Shown: one piece after another, positions 54,778 through 64,000 of the stretch
How the letters are laid out: every line of letters begins with the position of its first letter
Numbering within the stretch: the first letter of the stretch is position 1
Assembly (NCBI GenBank): GCA_963678705.1
Contig: OY783207.1
Coordinates: 124,001-188,000 of the forward strand
Direction of reading: 5' to 3'
Origin: Panorpa germanica
Taxonomy: Eukaryota; Arthropoda; Insecta; Mecoptera; Panorpidae
DNA: 64,000 nt
The notes under the pieces: model-generated
Database searches by the model: none
Told to the model about the DNA's origin: nothing
The model's input: only the letters and a program-made list of their open reading frames with translations
Translations under genes and position numbers: made by a program

Positions 54778-55869
54778 ATGAATACTTAATGTGCTAAAGC
54801 GTTTCCGTCTCTCTCCAAAACACCTTGCACATCCTTTGTATCTGTATCTGCTGCCTTTCTCTTGGTTTGCTAATCTAAATCTTCCGATTCTTCTTATGTT
54901 CCTTGTCTCTATTTCTCGTATGTATTGCGGTATCTCTCTCTCCCAAATCCTCTTGTATCTTTCATTATATTTGCAATTATAAAAACTTGTACCTTCTTCT
55001 CTTTTTCTCCCTGCCTCTTTTGTCGTTATTGCGTTCCTTTCAAAGTACTCCATTCTCCTTTTCATTCCTCCTCTTCCACCCTCTTTTCTACTCTCCTCTC
55101 TTATTTTCCTTACGATCTTGCCTTCAGCATTTTTGATATTCCCCTCGAATCTAATTGCTCTCCTTCCTCCTTCGATTCTTATTTTGTCACTTTTCACCTT
55201 CTCAATTACCATATATCCTGGCGTGCACCTGTCCAGCCCTAATACCCATTGGACATATCATTCCTGGATTTTTCCCAATTTCCTTTGTTCTTTATTCGAC
55301 CTTTTTGACTTTATTTTGTCCATTCCTATATCTCTGCTTTGTCTATCAAACATCCATAGCCTTTTTTGTATATCTGCACCAAACACCATCCTCATCGCTA
55401 AATCCGCCACCTTTGCTACCATTCTTATATGCGCTCTTCTTCGTTGTTTCTTTTAAACGTGTATCCCAGATTTCTAAGTTAGTCTACGTCCTCAATGTCA
55501 TCTACTTTAAATTTCCTCGTTCTCTATATCCTTTTTCCTCCCCTTTTTTGAAACACTATAATTTTTGTTTTTTCCGTATTTAGCTTCAGCTCTTTCCTGT
55601 TTAGGTATCTCCTTCATTTCTCATTCTCTTTTCGCTAATATTCAGTGTCGTCTGCGTAAGCTAAGGTACACACTTTCCTGTTTTTTTTCAATCATCACTC
55701 CTCCGTTTCCATTATTTCTTTCATATCTGGTATGTAGATTCAAAATAACGCGGTGCTAAAAGAACAACCTTTTCTCATACCCATGTCCGTCTAAAGCTCA
55801 TCTGAGAACTGCTCTATAAATTTATTTAATTACTTCGATTATATATACATATATATCTATATGTGTGTG

Positions 55870-57000
55870 TGCGTGGAAATGAGACTACTATCCCTCTAAA
55901 CTGATGTGGAAACAAGGTACCCAGTAAACATTTTGGAGTAAATTCTACTTAATTTCTATTACATATCATGAGTTTCTTGTCTGGAACGTGTTCGTTTTCT
56001 ATTCAGTCGTTCATAGGAAAGGCCCTTTTTATGACCTACAGACATCGCAACAACGGTTCACTGCTAAATTAAAAGCGACTCTGGTTTATGATTTATGACC
56101 GGAGTTATAAACTTGACACTAGCAGGGATGGCAGAGGTATAAAACTTAATGGAATTCTACTTTTTAGAGTCTGCAAAATATAAATATTTAAATGAAGAAA
56201 TAAATAGATGTAATCTTTAGTACGGATCGTGATTTTTTTAATGAATATTATTCATCTTCAACAATACTCGTTATATTAGTTTTTTACATTGTTTTGGTGA
56301 TTCAAAAATCCACGATCGGCAGGTCTGCGTTAGGTTTAAAACCTCTGTCTTACCATCGCTGCTTAGAGTATTCGTTTAAACACCTTATATTCGGAGATTG
56401 AGGAAGACAGCGTGTGCCTATTGCCATTAAAGAAATATTTGTTGAAAAAGGATAGCATATACTTTAAACATACTGTACTGAACGAAATACTATACAAGTA
56501 TACAAGTGTAACGGTGAAAAATATATTTTACTTGTCTAACCGCATCTCGTTTCTCTCTCACTTTGGAATGAAAATGAACTAATATAAAATATATCCTGGT
56601 GTGAAAGAAACAACTGCTACTTAATGAAAGATGTTGGAAAAAGAAAGAATATTATTATGAAAAAATTCTAACAACTAACACAAAATCTGTGACAGGTAGA
56701 GAACTTGTAAAGCGTTAGAATTGAATTGTACGAGTGACTCGAACGTCACTAAATAGGGCACTTCACCAAATTGTGTACTGGGTACTCTTATTTGGATCTG
56801 GGCAAATGTCGATTCAGTGGATATTTAAGTATGTAATATTTAAGCTTCTTGTCAGGATGTTAAAGAATCACATAATTAGTTTATTACGTTTATTTACTAA
56901 AATAATAATGATGATAATAATACGATATGGTTACAAATACTTTTACTTTACTTTATATATATTGTATGATGGTGGTTAAGGATCTTTAATCGCCTAAAAT
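55870..57000 (-). mobile_element. Gypsy LTR-region fragment split by MITE
   Basis: 55890-55919 and 56783-57000 together match 2255-2470: CTGATGTGGAAACAAGGTA...TACTCTTATTTGG, then GGGCAAATGTCGATTCA, TTGTCAGGATG and AATCACATAATT. The CCCAG MITE sits between. Confidence 0.75.
55920..56782. mobile_element. CCCAG-ended MITE, copy 3 (863 bp)
   Basis: CCCAGTAAACATTTTGGAG to AATTGTGTACTGGG, with TA at 55918-55919 and 56783-56784. The related copy at about 2300 reads AAGGTACCCTTATTT uninterrupted, showing one TA before insertion. Inverted relative to copy 2. Confidence 0.88.
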
Positions 57001-57510
57001 TTTACGTATACATCATTTCATTCAAAACTTTTACATGTTTAAACACTTAAAAACTTTTATTATGTTTTACAACAGAATTCAGTGCAACTCTAGTTACTAG
57101 AATATTAATTACTTTCACAATAAAACGATAAAAAAAGAAATTAAAATATTATAAATCCACTCCTCACCACCGGATAAGGATATATATGTATATATATTTA
57201 CAAATGTGTTTCATTTGCAGATATCTGCATAAATCTACAATGTATACATAGGACAGACAACTATATGAAATCTAAGAAGGAGAAGACCCAAGGTTTAATA
57301 ATAAAATGAATTGCACTTCTAACATTCAGCAAATCTGTTGCAATGTAGACAACGCCTTGGAGAGAATACCACAAGAAACTCTCAGTGTAATTATAAACAA
57401 GAAAGGAACTAAACACACAAAGAAGGTTACATTAGGAAAATCGCAACGAAATGTGTGCATATTGTCAGGTAATGCATTACTTGTTAAAATAGTACAAAGG
57501 CAGTTTGATA
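57001..57510. other. Unassigned, small exon-like frame
   Basis: The frame 57306-57527 (NCTSNIQQICCNVDNALERI...) has no recognised motif. An acceptor-like CATTTGCAG ends at 57220. I would not call it a gene. Confidence 0.3.
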
Positions 57511-58681
57511 AGTCAGTGACTTTTTGAATAAAAATTATTTTTGAATTAATTTTTTTGGTAAAGACGCTTTATTTATCAACTTAGGTACCTATTTTGTAAC
57601 TGCTTACCTGACGTCTATTAGCTTCTGACGATTTTTTAAAGCCCTATAATTTACAAATTAGGCTACTTATGCCTGCTTCAAGGTATGGAATCCATTTTGC
57701 TCTTTATTTAAGCTCTTCTGATAATTTTGTGTAAACTTACACAGCTTAGTTTAGAAAATATAAGCCTATGAAAAATCGTCAGAAGTTAACAGACGTCAGT
57801 TAAGTAGTTACAAAATAGGCCCCTTTAGTTTCGTTTAAGATCCATACATTTAGTCCAGCGATTTACCAATTTACTTTATTCCTTCAAAATAATAGGTTTT
57901 CTCGATGTCCTCGAAACAGCCGTTTGTTTCAGTGATGACCTCCTTCTTAGACTTAAATCTCTTACCCGCCCAGCTATTTCTTTAGGTTTGGAAACAGGAA
58001 ATAGTCGCAAGGGGCTAAATCTGAAGAATATGCTGGATGAGTTAGTGTGAATTGTCTTGTTAAACAGAACTTTTTTCTTCGCTAAATGTGGTCGTTTTTG
58101 TTTGAAATAAATCAATCAACCTTTCGTTTTCAGTATAATGGATACGAATGACATTGCATGCGTCACTAAGAACAGTGATCATGATCTTGTTGGCCGACAT
58201 ACCAATCTTGGCTTTTAAACACCGTGTCTTCATTGTTCATTGGTCTCAGGTGTGTGATGGTGTATCGACGTTTTGTATTACGGCCGAACATCTCTAAACA
58301 CTCCTTTGGAGGGGTCACACGGTTGCTCAGTTGAATTGTCTGTAGCTTCAGCCACCTCACACGCTTTCACTCTCTGAGCGTGCAATATCATTAATAAATT
58401 TTATCGACTTTTACTTATTTTTATCGACTTTTTTACCATCAAAATAGATAGTGCAGAGTCCCCATAGTATTCATCAAGCTTGGTTTCGGTGATAGTATTT
58501 TACGCAAAAAAAAAAATGCTTAATCGGCACACGAAATTTACTTTTTTCGTTAAAATTCACATGGTGGTTTCAATGGCTGTTTAACCTAAAGTAATTGACG
58601 CAGCTTGCTCAAAATTTGACAGTAGTTGGGGCAGTGTTGCATTTAAAGTTACTGCGCGGGAAATTCAAAAAGTCACTGACT
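57511..58681 (-). mobile_element. mariner element, degenerate (1171 bp)
   Basis: Terminal repeats AGTCAGTGACTTTTTGAAT (57511-57529) and its complement (58663-58681). TTTCATTTG-type internal sequences and transposase pieces on the minus strand fit mariner. Slightly short for a full mariner; flanking TA is seen at the left only. Confidence 0.78.
57845..58370 (-). pseudogene. mariner transposase remnant
   Basis: Conceptual translation across frameshifts: SKAKIGMSANKIMITVLSDA at about 58225-58165 (second catalytic-aspartate region, normally VFWD), RIHYTENERLIDLFQTK downstream, a worn SSDLAPCDYFLFPNL-like block near 58030-57990 that holds the third aspartate of D,D34D, then EVITETNGCFEDIEKTYYFEG near 57935-57880. 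Several stops. No function. Confidence 0.7.
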
Positions 58682-59335
58682 CTGTGGCACCTCTGTCTTA
58701 TTGGCTTAACACATCAAACTTCCCTCGTATGTATTGGTGGATACTCGTACTTATATATATACGTAATGTAAAAGACCTTAACAAACTTAACGGGTGGAAA
58801 ATAATTTAAAAGAGCACATTGCATTGTAAAATTATTTCTAAATAAATGAATGCAATGAATCCAACAGACAACCGTTTGCGAAAATCGTTGAATACATTCT
58901 ACTTGATGATTTAAGTTAACAAAGATTTTAAAAATGATATCGTAGAGAGTATTGAAGAGATTTATGGTCTGATGTTTTTTTTTCGATCCTATAATAGGAG
59001 TTTTCTGATGATTTTTTTTTGTTTATTCACCAGTCCACTCGATAAATCACAAATTAAACATAATTTATCGTTCGATTTTTTTCTTTTCAATTTAGTAATT
59101 GTAGCGATATTTCCTTACTTTAAAAAACTGCATAAAACACAAAATTCGGAGCACTGCTATTATAAAAATATAAAAGTATTCTTGTAATATTACATCAATG
59201 TGTATCGGAATAACGTTCTGCTATAACTATACGAGTATATATAAATATATATATGTAATGTATATATATAAAAATATAAACACACCTAACCCATTAAAGT
59301 GCAAAATGCATGCAAAAGTGATGCATGTTTTGTCA
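58682..59335. other. No gene recognised
   Basis: AT-rich, with short (TA)-rich stretches near 59230-59280. No frame with known motifs. Confidence 0.5.
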
Positions 59336-60871
59336 TCAATCAATAAAACAATTCGTAATTTTATTTCAAATTTCCATTTACTCCATTTTTAAATTGAAAT
59401 ATTTAATTCGAATATAATTATAAAAAGGTGTTCATTATTAAAATAAGTTTTCATATAAACTGACTAAAAATATTTTTTTCAAGAAACTATAAAATATTTG
59501 AAATACTAAAGCGTTATTTGACCAACATTTTTGCAAAATTTCTTTTTTTGATTTGTAAATTAGGTACCAATGTTAGAATCTATAATAAATTTCAACTTTC
59601 TAGCACAATTAAATTAAATTTTGAATTTTTTCTGATTAATTGTACTTATTTATTACACAATTACAAAATTTGAACTTTTTCTAAAGTTCACTAGCGGGAC
59701 CCCCAATTTTCCCAACGCACCTTTTATTAATTTTTGAATTTCTAATTTTTGAAATATATTAGCTTTGAATGCCGTTATACACATGCAAAATTTTACCTTC
59801 TTATCTTTTACGAATAAAAAATTATACAGCAAAAAAAAGCTCATTTTTTGTCTCAGTTTTTCCAAAATTACGAGATTCCAGGTAATTCAGAGAAAAATCA
59901 GAGGATGCCTAAATAGGAAATTTTCAAAAACTTTCATGGAGCAGTATACAAAGAGCGCCATTATACAAAATTCAGTACCAAACATATAAGAATACTAGCT
60001 TTTACCCCCGTCGCAAGCCGTCTGTCTTTTGTGTGTGGCTTGAACTTCATGTGAAAATTTAAATTCCACTAGAGTTTACCCCCGTCGCAAAGCGACATCT
60101 TTTTGGTGTATGATTTGAATCCAATAAAATAATTCGTAATTACATTTCATATTTAACTCTATTTTTAATTGAAATAATAAACTCGCTCAATAATAAATTG
60201 ACTAAAAAAATATATTTTTTTTATCAAAATAAAAAATATTTTCAATTTATGCGTTATTTGACCAACTTTTTTTCAAAATTTGGAATTATTTTTTTCGATT
60301 CGTAAATAAGTTACCAAGGTTAGCCTATATACAAAATTCCAACTTTCTAGCACCTTTCGTGGCTCCAAATAAAATTTTGAATTTTTTTTTATTAATAATA
60401 TACTTAATTATTCTTGAATCCAGAATATGAACTTTCTCCAAAGTTCCCTACCGGGCCCACGAATTTCTTCAACCCCCCCTTTTTCAATTTTTGAATTTCT
60501 AATTTTTGAGAAATGTCAACATTGAATACCTTAATACACATGCAAAATTTCAACTTTCTATCTTTTACGACTTAAAAGTAATACAGCAAAACAGGGATCA
60601 TTTTTTTTTCCAGTTTTTCCAAAATTACGGGTTTCCAGGAAATTCAGGGGAAAATCGGAGGACGCCAAAAGTCTTAGAATTTTTTTCTCTACGAAATAGG
60701 AAATTTTAAAAACTTCCCTGGAGCCGTTTTCGAGATGCCATACAAAATTCGAACCAAACATATAAACACAAAACATATAAATATATAAACATAGAAACAT
60801 ATAAGAATATAAATAAACACTTGGAACATTATAATATAGGATAAACATACACTTCGAACATTATAATATAC
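59336..60871 (-). mobile_element. Old short Helitron split by a younger one
   Basis: 59336-59994 matches the short Helitron interior and stops at CATATAAGAATA; the remaining 5' end (TAAACATACACTTCGAACAT and TATAATATA) resumes at 60842-60871. The break fits an A|T insertion of 59995-60841. Its 3' hairpin end is missing. Confidence 0.72.
59995..60841 (-). mobile_element. Short Helitron with two 3' ends
   Basis: Minus-strand 5' end TCCTATATTATAATG at 60841. Going left, a first 3' end (hairpin GCGAC region and CTAG) lies at 60069-60100. A further 73 bp follow, ending in a second hairpin and CTAG at 59995-59998 with A before it (T on the minus strand). Either end bypass or a nested copy. Confidence 0.72.
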
Positions 60872-60935
60872 AGCACTTCGCCCGGTCGCAAAGCGACGTG
60901 TATATAATATTAGTGATTAAATTAAAAATTATTTG
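60872..60935 (-). mobile_element. Large-family Helitron 3' end, decayed
   Basis: CACTTCGCCCGGTCGCAAAG and CGACGTG followed by TATATAATATTAGTGATTAA; compare 61574-61620. The CTAG is degraded to CAG on this strand. It lies 30 bp before the zinc-finger exon. Confidence 0.65.
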
Positions 60936-60965
60936 TTTTTTGACATTTATTCAAAACCTTTTCAG

Positions 60966-61392
60966 ATTTACAAAATATTACACATAATAAGCAAGACTTA
61001 TTAAGTAAAAATGACTCCTTCGTTAAAGAATTAACAGTTACTCAAATTTGTCAAATATGTCATGAAACATTTGCTGACTCTCATGTCCTACAAGATCACA
61101 TAAAATTATATCATAATCGAAATGATAGGCGAAAATCAAGTGATATGAGGGATATTTCATTCTACCAATGCGCAGAGTGTGAGGACGTATTTCAATCCAA
61201 TAAAATGTTGAAATTACATTTACTACAACATCTGGACATGGAACCTTACTTTTGTGATGAATGTGACAACGTTTTTACTAGACCTGGGTCATTGGCACGT
61301 CACAAGAAATTGCACTTAAATGTGAAGCCCTTCAGCTGTAAAGAATGTAACAGATCGTTTATTCGATCGGAACAACTAGAAGTGCATATTAG
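60966..61392 (+). CDS. C2H2 zinc-finger gene, one exon
   Basis: Acceptor TTTTCAG at 60959-60965; donor AG|GTATGA at 61392/61393; open in one frame between them (two carried-in bases, codons from 60968). It encodes LQNITHNKQDLLSKNDSFVK, then fingers ICQICHETFADSHVLQDHIK(LYH), YQCAECEDVFQSNKMLKLHLLQH, YFCDECDNVFTRPGSLARHKKLH and FSCKECNRSFIRSEQLEVHIR. The last finger is cut by the donor before its second histidine, so the next exon must supply it; none is visible before the Helitron at 61570. Linker LNVKPFSC resembles that in 29057-30088. Nuclear DNA binding expected. It is a host exon, or one carried between two Helitron ends. Confidence 0.75.
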
Positions 61393-61569
61393 GTATGATA
61401 AATCCAAAATTCTTTAAGACTATCAGCTGTTATGCTCCAATATTAGGCCTGTAATTGTATTGCATTGTATAGTTATTTTACAATAATTTATTTCATTCTA
61501 TCATTATTTCATCATTATTTATTTCATTTTATTAATGTATATTTGTTGCATTTGAAACAATTTAATCAA
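61393..61569. other. Putative intron sequence
   Basis: AT-rich sequence after the donor, up to the Helitron CTAG at 61570. No acceptor-plus-finger continuation seen. Confidence 0.5.
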
Positions 61570-64000
61570 CTAGCGCTTCGCCCCGTCGCAGAGCGACGTG
61601 TATATAATATTAGTGAATAAATAAATTTATTTGCTAAATTGAAAATAATGCAAAATATTATTTTTAAGTAATTTTCGTTAAAATATATTCTTTTTTTAAT
61701 TTATGTTTCCTTATTTTGTTATAATTCTTTCATTTACAGTAATAAAGCACTGTATTGACCAGTCTCCAGTGCCCCCGCCCATAAGCCCCAATCATCACCT
61801 CTTTGCTCCATGCTCTTTTACGTTTCCGAACTTTTAATTTGATTCCTCTAAACTTCTGCCATGAAGCGCCTTCTTCCTTCAGCACTCTGTTTTGCTTCTT
61901 TCCTGAGCATCGTCGGTCATTAGAGTACTTTCACAGCGCCCCCGCTTTAGCACTATAACTAAATAATCCTTCGTTTCCTCCTCTCTGTGTAAAATTATCA
62001 TTTACCCTAATGAAGCACAGTATTGAACAATGTCCACTGCCAAGCCCCTAAATACCAATCATCACCTCTTGGATCCATGCTCTGTATCGTTCTCGCACTT
62101 TCAATTGTATTCCTCTGTACCTCTGCCCCAATGCGCCCACTTGCAACACCACAGCCCACCTGAGCATCATCGCTCATTACGGCACTTTCCTATCGCCCCC
62201 GTTTTACCGCAATCATTAAATAATCTTGCGCTTTCACCCCCTGCGTACTAATCTCTTACCAATTAGTTTTCAAAATTAATACTTTACTGGCAACCTACAT
62301 ACTAAATTTCATTCTTAGAAGTACATTATTTTTTATTAACTATTCGATAAGATAAATGCTTGATAAAATTAATTTTCACTAATTTCAATGTAAACCTACT
62401 ACTTACATCAATTCATTTATGTTTTTAAGAAAGCCTAGCGGTTCGCTCCTAATATTCTCATCTCTAGCCCTTATCCTTCCCGTTATTGTACTTTCAATTT
62501 AATCCCCTAAACCGCCGCCCACATTTCCAGCACCAAAGCACATATTCTACAACACGATTACCTCCCAGAGCCATTATAATCTATCTCTACTTCTTCTAAC
62601 CCCACCGTTACTTGGTGTCCTAAACCCCGGCGCCACCCTCTCCTCCAATCAGGCACTACCAATTCAATATTACAGCAATTCATTTATATAATTAAAACTG
62701 CACTGTAATCTTACGTTCTAATTTTCGTATTTATATTTACAATATAATATTAGTCTCCCCATTAATTCCCGCTCCTGAAATAAAATTGTCAAATTTTAGG
62801 CATAGCAATCCATTTTGCTCTTAACAATTCTCTCTACCTTTATAACCTTTATCTACCTCTACTTTTATAAATGATCGATATTTCAAAATTGAGCTCTTTG
62901 GCAAAGCCTTTCCCGCCCCCACTTCCCCAATTTCACGCCGCTACTAAGGTTAAATTTATTTTTCGCAAATATGCACATGCGTAGTTTTTTTTTTTTTAAT
63001 TTGATATTTGGGGCTGTTAACTATTTCCCCCCTATACCTCTCACTCCTGTTCGATTTTACAGCACAACAAACGCACCAAAAATCAATTCAATTCTACTAT
63101 TGAAGGTAATCTATCTAACTTATAGAGAACTATTTAGCTTCTATTTAATATTCTACATGCAAAATATCATCGTTGTACCTGTATTTTGTAGTTTTGTATA
63201 AATGTAGTTTTTTTTATATTTTCGTTATTAATATGTCAATCTATATCTGCATACTAAATTTTAGCTTTGTATTTATATTTTACAACTAGTACCCCCCACA
63301 TACCACCGCTACTGAACAAGTTTGTCAAATTTTAGCACGGTGATATATTTTATTTGTATCTAAGAACATATATTCTAAACTATAGCCTTTCATCTCTATA
63401 TATTTCATATTTCTGGTTTTTGGCCCCCAGCGCCCGCCGCCTCTGGAAAGTTGCAGTTTTCTATAGTTTGTCTTTAATGACACTCTATATAGGGCCCACG
63501 TTTCAAATATCAACGTTCTAGCTCTGTTGCAACATTGCCCCCAAAAACTAACGCCGCTACTGAATTAAAATTTTGGTATGCGCAATTAGTGTCTCAATAC
63601 ATACTCTAAGTTTTAATACTACTTTTTCAATATTTCTGGCTTTTACTGTCTCAACTCCCGCCGCCACTGGAAATATAGAGATGTTAATTTTTTTTCATTA
63701 ATTAATGTCTACAGCGAGCCTACATATTAAATTTGAACGTCCTAACTCTATTCTAACATTGCCCCCGGAAATTCGCGCCGCTACTGAACTCAAATTTCAA
63801 ATGTCCAACTATTGGCAAATGTGCACAATTATGATCTTAATACACACACCAAATTTCAGTTTTCTATCTTTTCTAGTTCGTCAGATATTTGGAAAAGTAT
63901 TTTTTCGAATTTTCCAGTTTTTCCAGAATAATTTTCTCCAGGGAAATTTAAGGGAAAATTCAGGAACGTAGAAAGTCTTAGAAATTCGTCCTTTACATAA
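61570..64000 (-). mobile_element. Large-family Helitron, running off window
   Basis: The minus-strand 3' end is CTAG at 61570-61573 after A, with hairpin CGTCGC-TCT-GCGACG (61583-61597). The body matches units 1-2 in order to about 31480, so roughly 220 bp of the 5' end lie beyond the window. It lacks the LINE RT capture; 61620-61740 reads across that site. Confidence 0.85.

Larger units (their letters stand above)
54085..55840 (-). mobile_element. TAA-tailed LINE, copy 2
   Basis: (TTA)n at 54087-54103 marks the minus-strand tail, followed by a 3' UTR matching 40880-41100. A frame at 54709-55212 gives GGRRAIRFEGNIKNAEGKIV and YIREIETRNIRRIGRFRLAN, matching the C-terminal region conceptually encoded in the Helitron captures. 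It is interrupted by another LINE at 54439-54777. RT palm remnants extend to about 55800 (CGTCTGCGTAAGCTAAGG is the YADD region). Confidence 0.75.

Noticed and set aside
54903..55583. Several overlapping plus-strand frames rich in S, F and L
   Set aside because: Antisense of the A/G-rich coding strand of the TAA-tailed LINE.
57306..57527. 73-residue frame with an upstream acceptor-like site
   Set aside because: No recognised motif, ends inside the mariner terminal repeat; kept only as unassigned sequence.

Overview
The window is from a eukaryotic nuclear genome, almost certainly an insect or another arthropod. The DNA is AT-rich, with long (TA)n tracts, C2H2 zinc-finger genes of arthropod type, and many mobile-element classes: R1-like, Jockey/I-like and TAA-tailed LINEs, Ty3/gypsy, mariner/Tc1-like, PIF/Harbinger-like, piggyBac-like and Helitron. 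I cannot assign a species. Host coding content is small: one apparently complete C2H2 zinc-finger gene (29057-30088, minus) and one C2H2 exon with usable splice sites (60966-61392, plus). Nearly everything else is nested transposon sequence.

Layout. 1-2786: end of a Ty3/gypsy element whose ORF has lost its RT-RNaseH-integrase core in frame, meeting an inverted copy of its own 3' end across a (TA)n tract. 2831-6240: R1-like LINE (minus, broken). 6505-6625: tRNA-like Pol III unit. 6950-8975: old Helitron copy (minus) with a LINE 3' end inserted. 9144-9340: first copy of a CCCAG-ended MITE. 10670-11258: Jockey-like ORF1/EN remnant, cut by a DDE-transposon remnant that is itself split by a 3.3-kb element with about 760-bp inverted repeats (11735-15067), which carries a broken PIN/XPG-like nuclease-CXC gene.

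15664-25652: inverted duplication with 2.5-kb arms. Its left arm carries a Helitron (16144-17584, helicase C-terminus); the right arm keeps the exact empty site. The spacer holds two head-to-tail Harbinger-like elements, one with an R1-like LINE inside. A matching pair on the other strand lies at 25653-28368, one member carrying a LINE that has ORF1 but no ORF2.

28372-31261: LINE fragment, the zinc-finger gene, and a MITE just upstream of it. 31262-39777: three Helitrons joined end to end. 40871-51700: TAA-tailed LINE, second CCCAG MITE, degenerate tandem repeats, broken Ty3/gypsy, chimeric R1-like LINE and Jockey/I-like LINE. 54085-58681: another TAA-tailed LINE with a nested LINE, an LTR piece holding the third CCCAG MITE, and a mariner. 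59336-64000: nested short Helitrons, the zinc-finger exon between two Helitron 3' ends, and a Helitron running off the window.

Insertion order can be read at several places from target-site duplications and from empty sites in sister copies. No autonomous intact transposase or replicase was seen. Coordinates of nested boundaries come from reading repeats by eye; most are good to a few bases where a target duplication is cited and to tens of bases elsewhere.
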